DNA of 32,546 nucleotides, taken from contig JARVJW010000085.1 in NCBI GenBank assembly GCA_029775955.1, forward strand, positions 1 through 32,546. The letters run 5' to 3'. Numbering within the stretch: position 1 is the first letter of the stretch; each line of letters begins with the position of its first letter. The notes beneath the pieces are model-generated. The model was not told where the DNA came from. It ran no database searches and saw nothing but the letters and a program-made list of their open reading frames with translations. The translations under genes and the position numbers were made by a program. Source of the DNA: Nitrososphaeria archaeon. GTDB lineage: Archaea; Thermoproteota; Nitrososphaeria; Conexivisphaerales; UBA164. Below, in pieces: positions 8,220-16,379 of the stretch.

Positions 8220-9483
8220 GCCGCCCTGCTCTGTTGAACAAATATCCCTGAGTGCTTATCATTCTCAGATCTCTTCTAGGATTTCTGATCAGTTCATCGC
8301 TTTCACCAACTGCTTTGCCCTCTGGTTCATGTAGTATGCCCAGAACCTCTGGTATCCCTCTGCTTCCAGTCCTGTGGTACATCGGCTTACGCAATTCTCC
8401 CCAAACTTCACAGCGGAGAATATTCCTTCCGTGCCTGGCCACCTCATTCCATATTGCTCCTGATCCGCCCATTCCCTTTCTCTTGATAGTCCCTTATTGC
8501 CTGTCTTAGATCCCCTGCACTGGATGCATTCTTCCTGACCTTTATGACCGGCCTGGCTCCTATTAAATGCATGAGATCGAAGAGATCGTTGGTATCGAAT
8601 GCACAGTCACAAAAGCACCAACTTTCACTCCTCTCAGCACTGCATCTCTCAAGTGCTTCTCCGCAGTCTCTGGTTCAGATGGACCTGAACCCTCCATGTG
8701 CACCTTTATTCCTATGATCTTCTTTGTCCGCACATCGGCGGTGATTATGAGATGCTTCTTCTGCCGTGCATCTGGATCACCATATCCTGTATGATCCTGC
8801 GTTGCCTGCCTTCATGCCTGTACCGTCGGTTGCAAGGCCTGCATGTTCCAGGCCCGATACCATATGGTTGTATAATCGCCGTATTCCGGTATGAGCCCCT
8901 TACTCTGCATTGATCTTGCAAGACCGCGATAGTCAAGATGCTGCTTCCAGAGCATCATGAATTTCATTCCGGGAAGCATGTAGATCCGCGTTTTCCCAGA
9001 TTCATGAGCTTCAGCTCGGAATCCCACTGATCAGCGAAATCGAGATCAAAGAGGAATGTTCCCCTTATCACCAGTTCCTCGTTGTATGCCTTCCAGTCTC
9101 TCCTGCCCTTGTAAGGTTTTCCCCACCTTGAGTATAGTATACAACAGGCATATATTTATATTCTCAGAAACCTTCCAGTTGTTGTGGAAACGGCCTGATA
9201 TCGTTCACTATGAGATGACAGGAATAGGGGAGAGATCTCAAAGTTCTACCGTGATCGGTATGAGAGCTACCCGATACAGATCAAGGAAGGCTTGACAAGA
9301 TCAGGAACATACGCTATTCCAAGGGTGTGTTCATGATAAGAGGGGAGGATCGGGGAAAGGTTGTCTCTTACCTGAGAAAAAGGGGCGCAACTGTGGTCCT
9401 GTGGAAAGTTATTCCTAGCAGGAAGAAAAAAAGCTCCTGGAGCTACAGGTCACTTAAATATTTGTTCAACACAGCATGTCGCC
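8220..9483 (-). mobile_element. Decayed IS5-like element with imperfect terminal inverted repeats
   Basis: The left end, reading inward from 8220, contains TGTTGAACAAATAT (8232-8245). The right end contains its exact inverse, ATATTTGTTCAACA (9458-9471). Counting a few more outward bases, 22 of 26 positions match between the ends. They enclose a broken transposase on the minus strand and about 300 bp of unrelated sequence on the right. No clear target duplication is visible. Confidence 0.7.
8236..9136 (-). pseudogene. IS5-family DDE transposase, multiply frameshifted
   Basis: Minus-strand fragments in order are YSRWGKPYKGRRDWKAYNEE (around 9070-9130), LVIRGTFLFDLDFADQWDSE, LDYRGLARSMQSKGLIPEYGDYTTIW (8870-8945) and GYGDPDARQKKHLIITADVRTKKI with VHMEGSGPSEPETAEKHLRDAV (8650-8790). 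The last pieces are MRWPGTEGIFSAVKFGENCVSRCTTGLEAEGYQRFWAYYMNQRAKQ. This is the layout of a DDE transposase whose last acidic residue is in GTEGIFSAVK. Several frameshifts and lost segments, including the YGDGAFDTND region, make it inactive. A TATA-like TATAAATATA at about 9149-9160 precedes it. Confidence 0.75.
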
Positions 9484-9500
9484 AGTACACGATATATTAA
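9180..9500 (+). pseudogene. Unrecognised small coding remnant inside the IS-like element
   Basis: Between the transposase promoter and the right terminal repeat, the plus strand carries coherent coding-like sequence in two frames: EISKFYRDRYESYPIQIKEGL, then after a one-base shift DKIRNIRYSKGVFMIRGEDRG, KVVSYLRKRGATVVLWKVIP and SRKKKSSWSYRSLKYLFNTA. The last residues are read from the terminal repeat itself. I do not recognise the family. IS5-type elements normally carry only a transposase, so this may be a passenger gene or a host fragment captured when the right end moved. Confidence 0.3.
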
Positions 9501-9624
9501 TAAACTATAAATTCAGGAACACATTTATAAATGCAACACAACTGTTTATCGATCACTTAACATCCATTTTTATTTACAAATATCTCCTGATTTAATCATC
9601 TAAAAGCGAATCTTGGCTATATCG

Positions 9625-10494
9625 TTAATGAGCTATTGACTTGATCATTGGCTTGTGAAATCCAACCTTAAGTATCGAATATTTAAAGCAGAGCGCCCCG
9701 ATTAAAATCAAAAAGGTAGCCAATAGATCAATGGGTTCCAATTTATTGGATATGATTACATAGAGGAAGATCGATGCAGGGACTACAAGTCCTAATACCA
9801 TAGCGCCAAGCCAGAATATCCTGTTAGCCCCGGTTTCCACCAATTCACGATATGATGTTATAGAAGCTGCATCATTCCTTCGCTTAAGGTCGTACAAGGA
9901 GATGGCTGATAAGATAACTACTACGATCGCGATCGAAGGAGTTACTATCCCCAGGTATGCAAGGCCAGCTCCTTCGATAAGAAGATACATATCAAGCAAC
10001 CCAACACCGCTGAGGAACGAATAGAGGTACATGGTGCTGAAAATCATCGGGGAGCGCCAGGCCGGGATATCAAGGACCGCCCTGAGGAGGAGTCCGGGAT
10101 ATGCGATAAGTATCAGTCCAATTATGAAATTTATTCCTGTCAGGAATGTGTTTAACCAGGTTATCCCGGCTAAATTTAAGATGAATAACAAAGCAGATAC
10201 TAGAACGAACACAATGCTAATCAGAGCCCCCCTTGACATCCAAGAAGTTTTCAGATTATTGATGACCTTCATTGAATTCATAGGTCTGCCCACCTCTGAC
10301 ATGAGGACTAGGAGGCCTAATATTACAAATATCGCCGACAGTGCAGAGACAGCGTTCATGATATGATATATATCTGGGTTTAATAGGGAAAATACTGCAT
10401 AAGCTACAAACATACCGCTTCCGACCCCTCCAAAGAAAAGATCTATGGCAACCCTGACCCCCCATACAGTCTGCCTAAATGGCTTGAACATCAT
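9625..10494 (-). CDS. NrfD/PsrC-type membrane subunit of a molybdoenzyme complex
   Basis: This 289-residue protein has about eight hydrophobic helices and NrfD-family marks: GGVGSGMF near residue 25, SEVGRPMN near 66-73 and SWMSRG near 84-89. Members anchor an iron-sulfur subunit to the membrane and exchange electrons with quinone. It is third in a three-gene operon: its ATG overlaps the stop of the ferredoxin gene by four bases (ATGA at 10491-10494). It therefore most likely passes electrons between menaquinone or another quinone and the ferredoxin-like subunit. No signal peptide is needed. Direction of electron flow is not decided by the sequence. Confidence 0.9.
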   Translation of the reverse strand: MMFKPFRQTVWGVRVAIDLFFGGVGSGMFVAYAVFSLLNPDIYHIMNAVSALSAIFVILGLLVLMSEVGRPMNSMKVINNLKTSWMSRGALISIVFVLVSALLFILNLAGITWLNTFLTGINFIIGLILIAYPGLLLRAVLDIPAWRSPMIFSTMYLYSFLSGVGLLDMYLLIEGAGLAYLGIVTPSIAIVVVILSAISLYDLKRRNDAASITSYRELVETGANRIFWLGAMVLGLVVPASIFLYVIISNKLEPIDLLATFLILIGALCFKYSILKVGFHKPMIKSIAH

Positions 10495-11078
10495 TCTATT
10501 TCACCTATATAATAAACTGAGGGCTTATAATTATCATCTTCCTTGAGTGTCCAAGCTTTTTTATCTTTAATCATATGCTTAATTGAAGAGTCATCAACAT
10601 CTCCAAAATGAAGCGCATCATACGGGCACGTATCCACACACAATGGGTTTTCGCCATTTTGAACTCGATCGTAACATAGATCACACTTTTCAACGACACC
10701 CTTGGGTATAGGCTGTTTTAATTCTTCAGGAACCCAATCACTCCAATCATCGCCAGAGTTGAAGAATCTCTCCATATATGGGCACGCTACGATACAGTAC
10801 TTGCAGCCAAGGCAATTGTCATAGTCTATAAGCACAATGCCATCGGCGGTCTTATAGGTTGCTCCCGTGGGGCAAACTTTCAGGCATTCAGGGTTCTCAC
10901 AGTGCATGCACATCAAAGGGAAATAGGTCTTCTTAACGTCTGGAAATTCACCGCGCTCAATTTCAACTATCCTCCTCCAGAAAATATCCTTTGGGGTTCT
11001 GTTCTTAACTTTACATGCCGCTGTGCACGCGTTGCAACCCACACATTTATTCAATTCTACTACTACTGCGTGTTTCAA
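10491..11078 (-). CDS. Four-cluster ferredoxin-like electron-transfer subunit (PsrB/NrfC/DmsB type)
   Basis: The 195-residue protein has 16 cysteines in four [4Fe-4S] motifs: Cys12/15/18/22, Cys57/60/65/69, Cys89/92/95/99 and Cys132/135/147/151. This is the standard set for the wire subunit between a molybdopterin catalytic subunit and an NrfD or DmsC anchor. There is no leader peptide. Start ATG at 11078 overlaps the stop of the upstream catalytic gene by four bases, and its own stop overlaps the NrfD start by four, so the three are translationally coupled. Confidence 0.95.
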   Translation of the reverse strand: MKHAVVVELNKCVGCNACTAACKVKNRTPKDIFWRRIVEIERGEFPDVKKTYFPLMCMHCENPECLKVCPTGATYKTADGIVLIDYDNCLGCKYCIVACPYMERFFNSGDDWSDWVPEELKQPIPKGVVEKCDLCYDRVQNGENPLCVDTCPYDALHFGDVDDSSIKHMIKDKKAWTLKEDDNYKPSVYYIGEIE

Positions 11079-13201
11079 TTTGATAACTTCCTAACTCTGC
11101 AGAGCCCTCCCCTCAACGATGTTGAGCCTATGCCGAGGGCGCATTTGCTGTTATCAGTAAGCAGGTTATCATTGGCTTCATCAGCCCACCCATGGGGAAC
11201 CCCGACTACCCTTGGGTCTATTCCCTGTGTCAATTTTGCCTTAAGGATAACCGACCCCCTCGGTGTCTCAACCTTGACCATTTCTCCATCTGATATGTTC
11301 AATGAGCTAGCGGTCTTCGGATTGATCTCCAAAAGAGGTTCTGGATTGATATCCCTGAGGGCTGGAATGTTTCTCTGACCTGTATGGAAGAATGTTGAAA
11401 CCCTCCTCCCTGTGGTCATTACTAGAGGATATTCCCTGTATATATCAGGCGTGCTGTACGGACTCTCAAACGGCTCCGTGTAAAACGGCAATGGATCATA
11501 TCCCCACTCCTTAAGCCTTCTTGAATAGAGCTCGATCTTCTTTGACGGTGTATTGAACCCTTCCCTGAGCCTCTTCCCTATATCGGGATTGTGCTTGATT
11601 ATACCGCCCTTGGATCGGAATTGCTCAAATGTTATGCCCAATGGGCTCAGTATATAATTAAGGTAATCTTCCTCAGAGTTCCAAAAGTTGGGCAACCCCA
11701 GCTTCTTGGCCAACTCGATCATTATCCAAATGTCAGAATGAGCCTCCCCGACAGAAGTTACCTTCTGCCTTATCCTTAGGTGACCGTAGGTAGCCTGGGC
11801 CGTGTCAACCAAGCCATCCTGTTCAAGCCAGGAAGATGCGGGCAGGATGATATCAGCTAGCTCTGCCGTCTTTGATATAAAAAGATCAGCTACTACAAGG
11901 AATTCTACTGATTTAAGCGCCTTGACCGCCATCTCGGAGTTAGCTATTGATAACGCCGGGTTCCCACCCATTATGAACATGGCCCTTATGGGATACGGTT
12001 TTCCAGTAAGTATAGCATTAAGAATGGTTGGGTAATGAGCCATGGGAAAATTAATCTTCAGATAACGGCTTAGGATTGGATATTCATCAGCGCCCAACCT
12101 TTTCCTATCCATCTCCGCTGGCAGGCTTTCTATAAGTATAAAATCATTGTTATCTATGAACACCTGTCCCGCTGTTTCAGGAAATATATTGCCACCTGCT
12201 ATATCTACGTTCCCAGTTATGGAAGCCAGTATCGATACTGCCCTTCCGAGCTGTATCGGATCAACTATCTCATCAAATGTAGCTGAAATAGTTATAGAGG
12301 CTGGGCTGTTCTTAGCGTACATACGTGCTGCCTGAATTAATTTATCCTTGGGCACCCAGGTTATCTCAGAAACCTTTTCAGGGGTGTATTCAGATGCCCT
12401 CTTTTTTAGCTCATCAAATCCTATGCAATATTTATTTACATATGCCTGATCGTAAAGGCCCTCATTTATTATGATGTTGATCATGCCAAGAGCCAATGCT
12501 ACATCGGTCCCAGGCCTAACTGGCAGCCAGATATCGGCCTTGGATGCGATGTTGCTCTGAACTGGATCTACCACTATCAGCTTAGCGCCTGCATTTCTAG
12601 CTGACATCAACTTTTTGGATTTAAGCGCCCAGGTGGCTGGCGGATTAGCTCCCCAAACAAGTATGCAGGACGATTTGGATAAATCTGGCCATTCCAGCGC
12701 TATGCCGCCAAAGGTTAAATTCTGTGATATGCTTCGGGGCGTAAAGCATTGAGCACCACCGGATTCCGTCCAATTTGGAGTCCCGAAGGCATTGGCGAAC
12801 CTGTTGAAGACCCTGATCCATGAACCACGATTTGTACCCCTGGCCATCACTACAGCTTCAGGGCCTGATTCCGTTTTTATATCGTTTAATTTCTTTGCTA
12901 TAGTACTTAGGGCTTCTTCCCAAGATATTCGCCTCCATTTACCCGAACCTCTTTCACCATCCCTGGCCATTGGATATTTAATTCGCTGTGGATGGTAAAG
13001 GATCTGTATTGACGCAATGCCCTTAGGGCAAATCGATCCTTCGCTCATGGGATCATCCTTATCTGCTATTATCCTTGTTACCTTCCCTCCTTCAATTCCG
13101 ACAAGGACACCACACTGATTATGACCACATATAGAGCAGCAGGTTTTTACCCATTTGGTGGGGCCTTCTCCCCCTGATTGAAGGGTGCCATGGACCATCA
13201 T
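11075..13201 (-). CDS. Molybdopterin oxidoreductase catalytic subunit (DMSO reductase superfamily)
   Basis: The 708-residue protein has an N-terminal [4Fe-4S] site with Cys21/22, Cys25, Cys30 and Cys58. The molybdopterin domains follow: VWGANPPATW, LIVVDPVQSNIASKADIWLPVRPGTD, FIMGGNPALS, and a C-terminal MPT-binding domain (LVMTTGRRVSTFFHTGQRN, GVPHGWADEANDN). Cys152 in GGAQCFTPRS is the likely metal ligand. With its ferredoxin and NrfD partners it resembles polysulfide, thiosulfate or tetrathionate reductases, or the PadBCD-type membrane oxidoreductases; the substrate cannot be assigned. There is no twin-arginine leader (the N-terminus runs straight into the cluster motif), so the catalytic site should face the cytoplasm. 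A GGAGGAA ribosome-binding site (13211-13217) precedes the ATG at 13201. No maturation chaperone gene is adjacent. Confidence 0.92.
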   Translation of the reverse strand: MMVHGTLQSGGEGPTKWVKTCCSICGHNQCGVLVGIEGGKVTRIIADKDDPMSEGSICPKGIASIQILYHPQRIKYPMARDGERGSGKWRRISWEEALSTIAKKLNDIKTESGPEAVVMARGTNRGSWIRVFNRFANAFGTPNWTESGGAQCFTPRSISQNLTFGGIALEWPDLSKSSCILVWGANPPATWALKSKKLMSARNAGAKLIVVDPVQSNIASKADIWLPVRPGTDVALALGMINIIINEGLYDQAYVNKYCIGFDELKKRASEYTPEKVSEITWVPKDKLIQAARMYAKNSPASITISATFDEIVDPIQLGRAVSILASITGNVDIAGGNIFPETAGQVFIDNNDFILIESLPAEMDRKRLGADEYPILSRYLKINFPMAHYPTILNAILTGKPYPIRAMFIMGGNPALSIANSEMAVKALKSVEFLVVADLFISKTAELADIILPASSWLEQDGLVDTAQATYGHLRIRQKVTSVGEAHSDIWIMIELAKKLGLPNFWNSEEDYLNYILSPLGITFEQFRSKGGIIKHNPDIGKRLREGFNTPSKKIELYSRRLKEWGYDPLPFYTEPFESPYSTPDIYREYPLVMTTGRRVSTFFHTGQRNIPALRDINPEPLLEINPKTASSLNISDGEMVKVETPRGSVILKAKLTQGIDPRVVGVPHGWADEANDNLLTDNSKCALGIGSTSLRGGLCRVRKLSN

Positions 13202-13210
13202 AATTCAAAT

Positions 13211-13247
13211 TTCCTCCTTCATAGTTAACCACTTTGCGGATATTAAA
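13211..13247 (-). promoter_or_regulatory. Promoter and Shine-Dalgarno of the molybdoenzyme operon
   Basis: On the minus strand TTTAATAT (13240-13247) is a possible TATA box, followed by GGAGGAA at 13211-13217, about ten bases before the ATG at 13201. Most other genes here look leaderless; this is the clearest strong Shine-Dalgarno in the window. The TATA assignment is tentative. Confidence 0.45.
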
Positions 13248-13423
13248 TGTTGTTGTTATGTTCGGAAATCATTTTTTCCTGCTCAAGAAATGATAGATAT
13301 ATATTATCTCCATTTTAGGTAGCCAGGCATGCAGGGAGGCGCTTTACCGTTCATCTTAACTGTCATGAAGATGGACAGATATCCGGATGCGGAATGTATG
13401 GTGCCTTTGTTCCTCTTGATAAA

Positions 13424-13873
13424 TCTGACATACTCTCCACCCTAAAGGGTTCTAAGGTCTCTATCATTCTTGAAGTTGCCTCTTTGGGTATGTGCTCCCC
13501 TTGCACGCATCTGCATGCAATTGACTTCCCATTAAAGGTGGACGCAACGCTATGTTGAATAAAGCGTTTGCATCAGCGTGGTCAACGTGCCCACATTGGC
13601 ACTTCCCTGAGCGGTTGCCTATCTGTCCACACCTTGAACATTCCTTCAATGTATGATACGGATCAACAACGCGCATTCCAAGTAGTCTGGCTTTGTATTC
13701 TAGCATCTGTTATAGAATGACCAGCTATTCAAGGAATACCTGAAATTTCTGCTAGATTTTGCATTTCTTATCCCCTGCAGATATTCAAGCTTAATTCCAA
13801 CTCTGTTTCGCTTCCTCTTTTCTTTGATGCTTTATGGTTCAGGTCTTTTTTTTATATTTTTCTTTATCATTTA
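13424..13873. repeat. 450-bp direct repeat (repeat A) with 4023-4472
   Basis: The two blocks have the same length and differ at only a few bases, for example CTCCATCATCC against CTCTATCATTC. Both contain the C-terminal TnpB remnant and the right-end hairpin. Sequence on both outer sides differs. Confidence 0.9.
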
Positions 13874-14430
13874 TTTCTTTGACCTTCATGTATTTCGCTT
13901 TCTTCTGCAGGTTCTTTATCATATTCTTGTATTTCTTATGTATGTGCTCTGCTAAGTTTTAGGACTTAGCTACAACAGCAATATGCCCAGTCGTGTTTCT
14001 ATCAACCCCTAAATATGAAAGGGGTTCAATCATGTTTTCCTCTGGGACTGTCACTGAAATATATACATATTCCTTGTCAACCTGATTTATTTTCAGGAAA
14101 TCGTTTCTGAAGTGAAAGTCAGGTTTAGGGACGGTATCACAATCTTTCTCTCTTCATGGCTGAACTTTATCCCCTGTGCTGGAATGGTTCACACTACTAA
14201 CTTCCTTTGCGTTCCTGTTTCTTGCATATTTCCTCAATATCTGGTTGGATATAATTGACTTAAATCCAAATTGTTTCGCATCCGCTAAAGAGGTTGGACG
14301 ATATGGCATATTCTGTTATCTTCCATGCAAGTTCAATCAAGAAATTACGGTTGTGCTTTGTACGTTAATATCATACTTTTTTCTGCTCCTCGATTTATTA
14401 CACTTTCAATATACTTTGATTACATTATAA
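13424..14430 (-). pseudogene. TnpB pseudogene, near full length, repeat A copy 2
   Basis: The first 450 bp (13424-13873) repeat 4023-4472 almost base for base, including the same frameshift near 13712 and the same right end (GGAGAGTATGTCAGA on the minus strand). The remainder supplies the upstream half of the same TnpB. In shifting frames it reads LADAKQFGFKSIISNQILRKYARN (about 14205-14300), AQGIKFSHEERKIVIPSLNLTF, FLKINQVDKEYVYISVTVPEEN (14020-14095), LSYLGVDRNTTGHIAVVAKS (the RuvC-I aspartate, about 13965-14025) and AEHIHKKYKNMIKNLQKKAKYMKVKEI. Several stops and shifts are present, so it is not functional. Confidence 0.75.
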
Positions 14431-14586
14431 ACATATTGCACCCACATCGCGAGCTCAGTGGCTTTCTTGCGACGTCATTATAATAATTAAGATATTCAGC
14501 TTGGGAAATGGCAATGGTTGCATCAATCAACGGCAGGTTAATCGTGATGTAGCGGTTGATGGGCACGAGTCACCAAGCGCAGCTAA

Positions 14587-14598
14587 AGTTTAATAACA
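14587..14598 (+). promoter_or_regulatory. TATA-like box of the CLC gene
   Basis: AAGTTTAATAAC is centred about 28 nt upstream of the ATG at 14621, and no Shine-Dalgarno precedes the start, so a leaderless transcript is likely. The rest of the 190-bp gap between the TnpB pseudogene and this box shows nothing recognisable. Confidence 0.5.
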
Positions 14599-14620
14599 AT
14601 ACCTGCACTAAAGCAGTTTA

Positions 14621-16369
14621 ATGAAGTCCTATCATGCACACAGGCTCAGTTATTTTGAAAAGTGGGCAATGATCGGATTACTTGTTGGCGTGATAGCCGG
14701 ACTTTCTTCAATGGCTGTTTATTTCGCGCTGAGGCTTATTGAATACATATTCCTATTTAGGGGAGCAGGAATTTTGCTTCCGGTGCCAATAGGGGAGGGG
14801 GGAAGCATAGTTTTCAGCTATACTGGGTTAAGGACGTACTTGCTGCCCATAATTGCTGCTTCTGGAGCTTTTATTTCTGGAATCCTTATTAGATTTTCAC
14901 CCAACGCTTCAGGCAACGGGACAGACAAAACAATTGAGGCGTTCCACTACAAGCACGGAAAGTTTGATAAATTTGGCTGGTTGGTAAAACTTCTGGCATC
15001 TGCTTTTACCATAGGAACAGGCGGCAGTGCTGGCAGGGAGGGGCCCGAAGCATTTATTTCAGCTGGCCTTTCATCTAACATTTCAGGAATTCTGAAAATT
15101 TCCCCTGAGGACAGGAGAAAGATAGTGGCTGTGGCACTTGGGGCAGGGATAGGAACTATATTTAAATCGCCAATTGCTGGAGCTCTGCTTTCAGCTGAGC
15201 TGCTCTACAGGAGGGATTTTGAATACGAAGTTATTTTTCCTTCATTAATTGCCTCAGCTGTTGGATATATAATATTTGGCTTAGCAGTTGGCTATGGGCC
15301 TATCTTTGGCATATATATCTATACTTTTTCAATTTACCAGGTGCCGTCATTTATCCTGCTGGGCCTAGTATGTGGTGCATTTGCCATCCTTTATGTAAAA
15401 ACAATGTTCGGATTTGAGCGTGTTTTCAGTAGGTTAAAGGCTCCACTGGCTGTTCGCGCTGCAATAGGAGGGCTGGCAGTTGGGATTATTGGCATGATGT
15501 TCCCTGAAATTATTTCCGTGGGATATGGGTGGATGAATTTAATAATGCTTGATAAAACATATGAACTGGTTGGGTTGGGCCTGAGCCCGCTTTTAATTTT
15601 AATTCTGCTTCCATTTTTGAAAATACTTGCTACTTCCTTGACCATAGGAAGTGGAGGCTCCGGAGGAGAATTTGCTCCCGGCATAATGATTGGGGGATTG
15701 GTGGGCTCAGCTTTTGGGGTTATGCTAAATTTATTATCAGGAGGTTCGTCCTCACTTGTGCCCTATGCTATTATCGGCATGGCAGCACTTTTTGGCGCTG
15801 CAGCAAATGCGCCAATTTCAGTAATGATAATGGCAATCGAAATGGGAGGCAGCATAGAGCTTCTTCCTCCTGCAATGCTGGCATCTGTTGTGTCATATCT
15901 GATAGCATGGAAATTTTCACTTTACCATTCACAGGTAACTACGAGGCGTGATTCGCCAGCCCATGCACAGGAATATTCGGTCCCCCTGCTTTCAACGATA
16001 AAAGTGGAAGACATCAGCATAAAAAATGTTTCAGTAAACCTTCATTCATCAGTAGAGGACGCTGTTGCAAAAATGAGGTCTGAGGGTATGGCCTCAATCC
16101 CGGTAATAGACTTGAATGATGTATTTGTGGGAATTGTTAGGCTATCTGACCTTAATGAGGCTAAAACCCTATCTGAAAAGGTTATAAAAGGAACGCCCTA
16201 TATTAGGCCGGAGTCAAATCTAGAACAGGCATGGGAGGCGCTGGCATCATCCAGGTCGTCCTGGGTACCAGTGGTAAAGAATGGAAGATTTGTGGGAATA
16301 ATAACAGTCGATGAAATGCTAGACGGGTATAAAAAATTCTCAAGGGTTGTGACATCCTCCCACGGCTAA
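14621..16369 (+). CDS. CLC-family chloride channel/transporter with C-terminal CBS pair
   Basis: The 582-residue membrane protein has the CLC anion-path motifs. NASGNGTDKT (96-103) stands in the place of the GSGIP loop. GREGPE (138-143) holds the external gating Glu140. GSGGSGGEFAPG (343-354) matches the GxFxP motif, and Tyr435 is a candidate for the central tyrosine. In helix H the IAGALLSAELLYRRDFEYE segment keeps Glu193 but appears to have Leu where proton-exchanging CLCs have the internal glutamate (Glu203 in E. coli). After about ten hydrophobic stretches, two CBS motifs occupy about 462-515 and 524-575, which commonly bind adenine nucleotides. The last residues, VTSSHG, and the stop codon come from the right end of an inserted TnpB element, so the native C-terminus has been replaced. 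Confidence 0.93.
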   Translation: MKSYHAHRLSYFEKWAMIGLLVGVIAGLSSMAVYFALRLIEYIFLFRGAGILLPVPIGEGGSIVFSYTGLRTYLLPIIAASGAFISGILIRFSPNASGNGTDKTIEAFHYKHGKFDKFGWLVKLLASAFTIGTGGSAGREGPEAFISAGLSSNISGILKISPEDRRKIVAVALGAGIGTIFKSPIAGALLSAELLYRRDFEYEVIFPSLIASAVGYIIFGLAVGYGPIFGIYIYTFSIYQVPSFILLGLVCGAFAILYVKTMFGFERVFSRLKAPLAVRAAIGGLAVGIIGMMFPEIISVGYGWMNLIMLDKTYELVGLGLSPLLILILLPFLKILATSLTIGSGGSGGEFAPGIMIGGLVGSAFGVMLNLLSGGSSSLVPYAIIGMAALFGAAANAPISVMIMAIEMGGSIELLPPAMLASVVSYLIAWKFSLYHSQVTTRRDSPAHAQEYSVPLLSTIKVEDISIKNVSVNLHSSVEDAVAKMRSEGMASIPVIDLNDVFVGIVRLSDLNEAKTLSEKVIKGTPYIRPESNLEQAWEALASSRSSWVPVVKNGRFVGIITVDEMLDGYKKFSRVVTSSHG

Positions 16370-16379
16370 AGCGTGTGGG
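16359..16379. other. TnpB element right-end hairpin carrying stop codons of both strands
   Basis: CCCACGGCTAAAGCGTGTGGG folds with a TAAA loop and one bulged base. The loop gives TAA (16367-16369) for the CLC frame and TAG (16368-16366) for the TnpB frame. In IS200/IS605 elements such right-end stems are recognised by TnpA, and on the RNA they belong to the TnpB guide scaffold. Confidence 0.7.

Noticed and set aside
14430..14586. Possible regulatory inverted repeat before the CLC gene
   Set aside because: The candidate arms around TCAATCAACGG and CGGTTGATG are imperfect and widely spaced; not convincing.
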